From: a virus
IMG/VR virus record: IMGVR_UViG_3300023179_000488
Span: 1 to 24,890 of that record
Length of the DNA stretch: 24,890 nucleotides
Direction: 5' to 3' (one strand)
The position numbers and the translations under genes are program-made. The notes under the pieces were generated by a model, which was not told where the DNA came from, searched no databases, and saw only the letters and a list, made by a program, of their open reading frames with translations. Position 1 is the stretch's first letter; each line of letters starts with the position of its first letter. This document shows, piece after piece, positions 20,857 through 24,890 of the stretch.

Positions 20857-21762
20857 ATGACAATCAATACTGGCGCAATCGCCAACCTGCTCCGTCCCGG
20901 CCTCGCGGCCGTGTTCGGTGACTATCCGATGTATCCTGGCCAATGGTCAGAGATTTTCGAAAAACAAACGTCTGACAAAGCAGTTGAAATCGAAGTCGAA
21001 GTCAAATTGCTTGGTTTGGCGGCCATCAAGGCTGAAGCCGCAGCAACGACCTATCAAGACATGGGTCAGCGTTATGTAACCAACTACGTCCACCGCTATG
21101 TGTCGGTTGGTTTCATCATCACGCGTCAGGCGATGAAAGATAACTTGTATCAATCACGCTTCCCGCTGCAAGCCAAGGCGCTTCGCAACTCAATGATGCA
21201 GACCAAGGAAATCCTTGGGGCATCAGTGCTTAACAACGGCTTCTCGTCCAGTTTTCCAATCGGTGACGGGCAGGCTCTTTTCTCGACGGCGCACCCCATC
21301 GACACTGGTACGGTTTCAAACACGTTCTCAGTCCAATCCGACCTCAATGAAACGTCGCTTCAGGACAGCATCGTTGCCGTCCAGCGTTTCCGCGATGCGG
21401 CTGGCCTGCGCGTGATGACCAAGCCAACCAAGTTGATTGTGCCAACTGAATTGCAATGGACTGCGGCTCGCTTGCTTGAGTCGCAATTCCGCGTCGGCAC
21501 CGCCAACAACGACGTCAACGCCGTTTACAACACCTCGGCCGTTCCTCAAGGCTATCGCGTCAATCAGTTCCTGACTGACACAAACGCTTGGTTCTTGCTG
21601 ACCGACGCCCCCAACACGTTCAAATACTACGAACGTGAAGCGTTGGAAACGGACACCTACGAGGACTTTGACACGAAGAACGTCAAAGCTGCCGCCATCG
21701 AGCGGTATTCGTTTGGTGTGTCGAACTTCCGCGGCGCCTTCGGGTCGAGCGGTTCAACGTAA
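20857..21762 (+). CDS. Major capsid protein (HK97-fold, Mu gpT-like)
   Basis: The 301-residue protein would form the icosahedral shell. Features that match HK97-fold capsids of the Mu gpT kind are STAHPIDTGTVSNTFS, the following LNETSLQDSIVAVQRFRDAA helix, TKPTKLIVPTELQWTAARLL, and NAWFLLTDAPNTFKYYERE. Length is normal. AGGAG lies six bases before ATG 20857. It follows the scaffold and decoration genes, and a hairpin follows it, which would allow it to be made in excess. Confidence 0.85.
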   Translation: MTINTGAIANLLRPGLAAVFGDYPMYPGQWSEIFEKQTSDKAVEIEVEVKLLGLAAIKAEAAATTYQDMGQRYVTNYVHRYVSVGFIITRQAMKDNLYQSRFPLQAKALRNSMMQTKEILGASVLNNGFSSSFPIGDGQALFSTAHPIDTGTVSNTFSVQSDLNETSLQDSIVAVQRFRDAAGLRVMTKPTKLIVPTELQWTAARLLESQFRVGTANNDVNAVYNTSAVPQGYRVNQFLTDTNAWFLLTDAPNTFKYYEREALETDTYEDFDTKNVKAAAIERYSFGVSNFRGAFGSSGST

Positions 21763-21782
21763 GGGTCTGGTATGAAATGAGC

Positions 21783-21813
21783 ATGGCCCTTGCGCTTTAC
21801 GTGCAGGGGCCAT
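21783..21813 (+). terminator. Hairpin after the capsid gene (partial terminator)
   Basis: ATGGCCCTTGC (21783-21793) pairs with GCAGGGGCCAT (21803-21813), 11 pairs with one G-U. The sequence after it is TCATTTAAAA, a poor U-tract, so it may attenuate transcription and limit expression of later genes. It lies in the gap directly after the major capsid gene. Confidence 0.6.
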
Positions 21814-21835
21814 TCATTTAAAAGAGGGTGCAGAA

Positions 21836-22612
21836 ATGACGACCACAGACGACCAACTTAAACAGGGCCGCGCTTATTACGGCCCAGCTTCGGCAACGAC
21901 TGCTGCGGGGTACACGCTAGGTTACTCTGACACAGAAGCCGGGCGCGGCGTTCCGATGACGCCTGTTTTCCAATACATCATGTCAACGGCATCTTCGGCG
22001 TTGGCTAGCGGAATTTACTTTAGCACGGCATCTCAGGGCGGAACGCTTACGGCAACTGGTCCGCTGGTTTCTGGTGGCGTTGCTACAATCGACTTCCCAC
22101 GATGCTTGCAGATCACGGCCAGCACGAACCTTTCGACGGGTTTGATTACCATTCGCGGCACTGACGGCTATGGTCAGGCAATGACGTGGACTGGCATTGG
22201 CCCAACTGGCAACACCATTGGCAACACTGGATCGTTTGTCATCACCAGCAAGGCGTTTAAGACTGTTACGACCGCTTCGATTGTTGGCCTGGCTTCGGCC
22301 GGCTTGATTATCGGCACGTCAAACACTTATGGGCTGCCATATCGTATTTCTTCGACATCTCGCGTTGTCGGGGTTTATGTTGATGGTTTCTCGTTTGGTT
22401 CGTCGGCTGGAACCGTTACGGCTGGGTTTGCTGCCACTGGCACGCACACTGCATCAGCTGCTGACGTTCGCGGCACTGTTGCTTTGGCAACTGGCGCACT
22501 GGCCAACGACACTCGCAACTTCTCAATTGGTATTATCAGTCCGGCTTGGGGCGTTGCTCCTGGCACAGACACAGTGGAGAACACTTACGGCGCCACTCAA
22601 TTCTCTAACTAA
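21836..22612 (+). CDS. Predicted virion surface protein
   Basis: This 258-residue, Thr/Ser/Gly/Ala-rich protein with little charge begins MTTTDDQLKQGRAYYGPAS. It is strand-rich (FPRCLQITASTNLSTGLITI, SRVVGVYVDGFSFGSSAG), suggesting a beta-sandwich of head or tail surface type. GAGG precedes ATG 21836. It is placed between the capsid gene and a second hairpin terminator. No homologue is recognised, so a structural role is inference. Confidence 0.65.
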   Translation: MTTTDDQLKQGRAYYGPASATTAAGYTLGYSDTEAGRGVPMTPVFQYIMSTASSALASGIYFSTASQGGTLTATGPLVSGGVATIDFPRCLQITASTNLSTGLITIRGTDGYGQAMTWTGIGPTGNTIGNTGSFVITSKAFKTVTTASIVGLASAGLIIGTSNTYGLPYRISSTSRVVGVYVDGFSFGSSAGTVTAGFAATGTHTASAADVRGTVALATGALANDTRNFSIGIISPAWGVAPGTDTVENTYGATQFSN

Positions 22613-22621
22613 TAGATGACA

Positions 22622-22643
22622 CCGGCGCGGACCCCTGCGCCGG
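22622..22643 (+). terminator. GC-rich hairpin after gene 21836-22612
   Basis: CCGGCGC (22622-22628) and GCGCCGG (22637-22643) form seven perfect pairs with an eight-base loop. It is followed by CTTCTACC, a weak U-tract. It may act as an intergenic attenuator or stabilise the upstream mRNA end. Confidence 0.5.
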
Positions 22644-22689
22644 CTTCTACCTGCTACGCAACCACGTAACCTGACAGAGAGGATACACC

Positions 22690-23448
22690 GTGAACCAACC
22701 TATCCCGACCCCCCGCCCGCGCAAAGCCGTCAACATTGTTGCCATGGGTTCTAGCCGTGAGGATTTCATGGCTGGGATGCTGATCGAAGAACGTCCCGAA
22801 GTTTTCCTAAACGCTGAGACTTGGGTTATCAACTACATGGCGGCAATCATGCCGTGTGATCGCGTAATCCACGTCGATCCAGTCCATGCGTTCCTGCAAT
22901 ATCCGGTTGTCAAACAAATGTGCGACAACACGTTGAAGTCAGGCACTCCGTTTTACACGTCGGCGCCGCATCCGTCGTACCCAAACCACGTCATGTACCC
23001 GTTCGACAAGATTCATACGTTCTTCAAAAGCACGTATTTCAACACGACTGTTGCCTACGCATTGGCAATGGCCGTTGCCGAGGGCTACACGCACATTGGA
23101 TTGTTCGGCTGTGATTTCAGTTATCCAAACCTGCACCTGGCCGAAAGCGGTCGGGCTTGCGTTGAGTTCTGGATGGGCCAAGCCTCCGCGCGCGGCGTTC
23201 AATTTGCTATTGCTGGCCACTCAACCTTGATGGACATGCGCGAAACCGTTGAATGGCAAGGCAACAAAGTCCAGCAGCCGTATGGTTTCTGGGAAGATCC
23301 AAATATCCCGCCTGCTCAGGGCGGCAAGTTGATGCACCCCGAGAAGATGGTGAAATACGCCGCGGAATGGAAACCGTTTGGCGTTCAACAGCAAGAGGTC
23401 CTACCCAATGCGTCCAGCCCAATTCACCTTCACCGCGCCGTCGGTTAA
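22690..23448 (+). CDS. Rossmann-fold protein, DUF115/MptE- or glycosyltransferase-like
   Basis: The 252-residue protein starts at GTG 22690 with AGAGGA six bases upstream. An N-terminal strand-loop-helix NIVAMGSSREDFM, a central DRVIHVDPVHAF, and YTHIGLFGCDFSYPN late in the sequence fit a Rossmann-like fold of the DUF115/6-hydroxymethylpterin pyrophosphokinase MptE-like or sialyltransferase-like group. These enzymes transfer or bind nucleotide-linked groups, and related phage proteins are annotated only as hypothetical. Its place among structural genes raises the possibility of modification of virion proteins or sugars. Assignment rests on motif style and remains tentative. Confidence 0.55.
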   Translation: MNQPIPTPRPRKAVNIVAMGSSREDFMAGMLIEERPEVFLNAETWVINYMAAIMPCDRVIHVDPVHAFLQYPVVKQMCDNTLKSGTPFYTSAPHPSYPNHVMYPFDKIHTFFKSTYFNTTVAYALAMAVAEGYTHIGLFGCDFSYPNLHLAESGRACVEFWMGQASARGVQFAIAGHSTLMDMRETVEWQGNKVQQPYGFWEDPNIPPAQGGKLMHPEKMVKYAAEWKPFGVQQQEVLPNASSPIHLHRAVG

Positions 23449-24064
23449 TGCGATCTGCGCTACGCAGACCACGACCGCAACGAGCCAAGCGGTAGCGATA
23501 AACGGTAGTCTGCGTGACTATTCTGCGCTGGACTATCAGGTTCAAAGGGCGGTCGTTGGGGCAGGAATCCAGCGCACCATTACTATTACAAGCACCGGCA
23601 ATATCAGCACGTCAACGATTTCGATTAGCGGCGTGACTGTTAATGGTGTGTCGCTAACCACGACGGTAACTGGTCCAAACAACACCACCGCATCAACCAC
23701 GACTGAGTTTGCTGTGGTGACGGCGGTAAGCGTTGGCACGATTGCAACGACTGCGTTTACGATTGGAACGGGCTCAATTGGCACAACCAATTGGGTCCAG
23801 ACCGATACGTTCAAAACGCCGTTCGCGGTGACGGTTGCTTGCAACATCACGGCCACCACCACGATTGCATCCGTGCAAGATACGCCTGGCGACGTGAACG
23901 ACTCTGCTTTTGCTACGACCATGATTTTCACACACCCAACGATGTCTGCTATCAGTGTGAGTGCTGAGTCCAACTACGCTTATCCTGCTCGTTTCATTCG
24001 ATCAATTGTGAGCGGCATGACGACAAGCGGTAACTACGTGTTTACGTCTGCACAGGCAGGTTAA
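23408..24064 (+). CDS. Thr/Ser-rich virion protein
   Basis: The 218-residue protein begins MRPAQFTFTAPSVNAI. It is dominated by Thr, Ser, Ile and Val in alternation (GIQRTITITSTGNISTSTI and following), which predicts repetitive beta-strands as in phage head fibres or tail surface proteins. It overlaps the previous gene by 41 bases. GAGG lies nine bases before ATG 23408, and the longer frame from 23378 is rejected. Function inferred from composition. Confidence 0.65.
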   Translation: MRPAQFTFTAPSVNAICATQTTTATSQAVAINGSLRDYSALDYQVQRAVVGAGIQRTITITSTGNISTSTISISGVTVNGVSLTTTVTGPNNTTASTTTEFAVVTAVSVGTIATTAFTIGTGSIGTTNWVQTDTFKTPFAVTVACNITATTTIASVQDTPGDVNDSAFATTMIFTHPTMSAISVSAESNYAYPARFIRSIVSGMTTSGNYVFTSAQAG

Positions 24065-24065
24065 T

Positions 24066-24257
24066 ATGGGAATTGTATCTGGATTGCCCGACAATAACTA
24101 AGACCCATTGGCTGGTCGTGAGATTGATGGGGACGGATGGGTAATTGGTGCGCGCATGTACCTCATTACCGACGAAGGCCAAGACGTGACGTACTGGCAA
24201 TATGATACAACAACTGTTGTTTTTGAAGGCATGGGCAAAGTTAGTTATGGCGCGTGA
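24066..24257 (+). pseudogene. Small gene interrupted by an in-frame TAA
   Basis: ATG 24066 follows an AGG site and reads MGIVSGLPDNN, then TAA at 24099-24101. The same frame continues for 51 codons without another stop (DPLAGREIDGDGWVIGARMY, then a region with TYWQYDTTTVVFEGMG) to TGA at 24255-24257. That TGA overlaps the coding start of the next gene by 11 bases. The continuation has protein-like composition. It is either a disabled gene, a recoded stop, or two tiny ORFs, the second starting at ATG 24156 or an upstream TTG. A base error is also possible. Confidence 0.45.
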
Positions 24258-24501
24258 GCGTACCAACGAGATGAAGGGCATGACGGTATCTGGCGGTTAC
24301 AAACTGCCGGTGTCGAAGGGTGCTGGCTTGACTGCGAAGGGTCGCGCCGCGATCAATAGACGCACAGGCAGCAATCTCAAGCCGCCAGCGCCTAACCCGA
24401 AGTCGAAGGCTGACGCTGCCCGTAAGAAGTCGTTTTGCGCACGGTCGCAGGGCTGGACTGGAGAGCGCGGCAAGGCTGCACGTAAGCGGTGGGATTGCTG
24501 A
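24247..24501 (+). CDS. DUF6321-type basic protein
   Basis: The 84-residue strongly basic protein begins MARERTNEMKG. It has the pattern KGAGLTAKGRAAINRRTGSN, KAPxxNPK-like Pro/Lys-rich middle, then KKSFCARSQGW and a basic tail ending RKRWDC. I recognise this from a phage family annotated as DUF6321. Its function is unknown; small size, basic charge and co-location with virion genes suggest nucleic acid association. ATG 24247 is chosen over 24202, which would extend through the neighbouring frame. Its stop overlaps the next start (TGATG). Confidence 0.7.
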   Translation: MARERTNEMKGMTVSGGYKLPVSKGAGLTAKGRAAINRRTGSNLKPPAPNPKSKADAARKKSFCARSQGWTGERGKAARKRWDC

Positions 24502-24890
24502 TGACCCTTAGCGGCACATACGAGTTTGCCATTGCTACAGAGCAAGTGGATGTTCTTGCCGAGGCCTATGAGCGCATTGGGCGCGTAGCCTCGCAACTGT
24601 CTGGCAATGACTACGACTCTGCGCGCCGTTCTTTAAGTTACATCATGCAGTCGGATTGGTCGAACCGGCAGCCAAACCTTTGGACGATCACCCAAGTCAG
24701 TTCTGCGCTGACTCAGGGGCAGCAAAGTTTTGCGCTTCAAACCTACGACATCTACATCACCGAAGCATTTACGCGCACGACAAGCGGCGGCATCAACAAC
24801 GACCTGATCATTAGCCCGATGAGCCGTTCTGAGTACGCTGCGATTCCGAACAAGGCACAACAGTCAACGCGCCCGACACAGTTCTATCTC
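24501..24890 (+). CDS. P22 gp4-like head-completion/tail accessory protein (partial)
   Basis: The frame starts at ATG 24501 and is open to the window end, 130 codons so far. An early helical block DVLAEAYERIGRVASQLSGN is followed by RRSLSYIMQSDWSNRQPNLW and then QSFALQTYDIYITEAF, the pattern of proteins that plug or extend the portal (P22 gp4 or similar tail-accessory proteins). In such phages this gene follows the capsid block. The C-terminal part is outside the window, so length cannot be compared. Confidence 0.6.
   Translation, partial: MTLSGTYEFAIATEQVDVLAEAYERIGRVASQLSGNDYDSARRSLSYIMQSDWSNRQPNLWTITQVSSALTQGQQSFALQTYDIYITEAFTRTTSGGINNDLIISPMSRSEYAAIPNKAQQSTRPTQFYL

Noticed and set aside
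1-24890. CRISPR array, insertion sequence or integrase
   Set aside because: No regularly spaced repeats, no terminal inverted repeats with transposase motifs, and no tyrosine or serine recombinase signature were seen.

Overview
The window is phage DNA (a tailed dsDNA phage or prophage segment, Caudoviricetes) of moderately high GC content. Nearly all of it is packed with short, overlapping, ribosome-binding-site-led genes. No bacterial housekeeping gene, rRNA, tRNA, transposase or CRISPR array is visible. The host cannot be fixed from this stretch. The GC content, the compact SANT/GcrA-like DNA-binding proteins and sigma70-like promoter boxes fit a proteobacterium, perhaps an alphaproteobacterium, but that is inference. 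A P22-type portal of about 800 residues followed by a gp4-like head-completion gene suggests a podovirus-like head-tail junction.

Layout. (1) 1-3955, plus strand: replication and modification module with the end of an SNF2-type helicase, a beta-class DNA methyltransferase and a TOPRIM primase-helicase. (2) 3992-4038: a long hairpin terminator at the convergent junction. (3) 4085-6892, minus strand: an operon of eight small accessory genes, including a SANT/HTH protein, a zinc-ribbon protein and an HTPGPW-type phage protein, with a promoter and a perfect palindrome upstream. (4) 6893-7471: no gene; an AT-rich segment with several inverted repeats. (5) 7472-8855, minus strand: a second small-gene operon whose members are joined by ATGA or TAATG overlaps, including a 26-residue membrane peptide. 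(6) 8856-9312: a divergent control region with a large dyad. (7) 9313-11670, plus strand: an excisionase-like HTH gene, a near-consensus promoter, then a string of small genes (coiled coil, zinc ribbons, ribbon-helix-helix, SANT-like). (8) 11667-24890, plus strand: the virion module in order: small terminase, an unusual HTH gene, large terminase, portal, Lys/Gly-repeat protein, small protein, GroES-like protein, scaffold, an unknown protein, a structured RNA with promoter, a decoration-like protein, major capsid, terminator, a second surface-type protein, terminator, a Rossmann/DUF115-like enzyme, a Thr-rich structural protein, an interrupted small gene, a DUF6321-type protein, and the start of a gp4-like head-completion protein that runs off the end.

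The genes describe one programme: genome replication and methylation on the left, two leftward arrays of small (probably early, host-directed or regulatory) proteins in the middle, a regulatory switch around 8.9-9.6 kb, and rightward packaging and head assembly. No integrase, lysis cassette or tail fibre lies inside the window. The least explained items are the multi-branched RNA upstream of the capsid genes, competing hairpins in the portal leader, the in-frame stop in the gene at 24066, the tiny membrane protein at 8416-8496, and the GroES-like and Rossmann-fold genes embedded in the head module.
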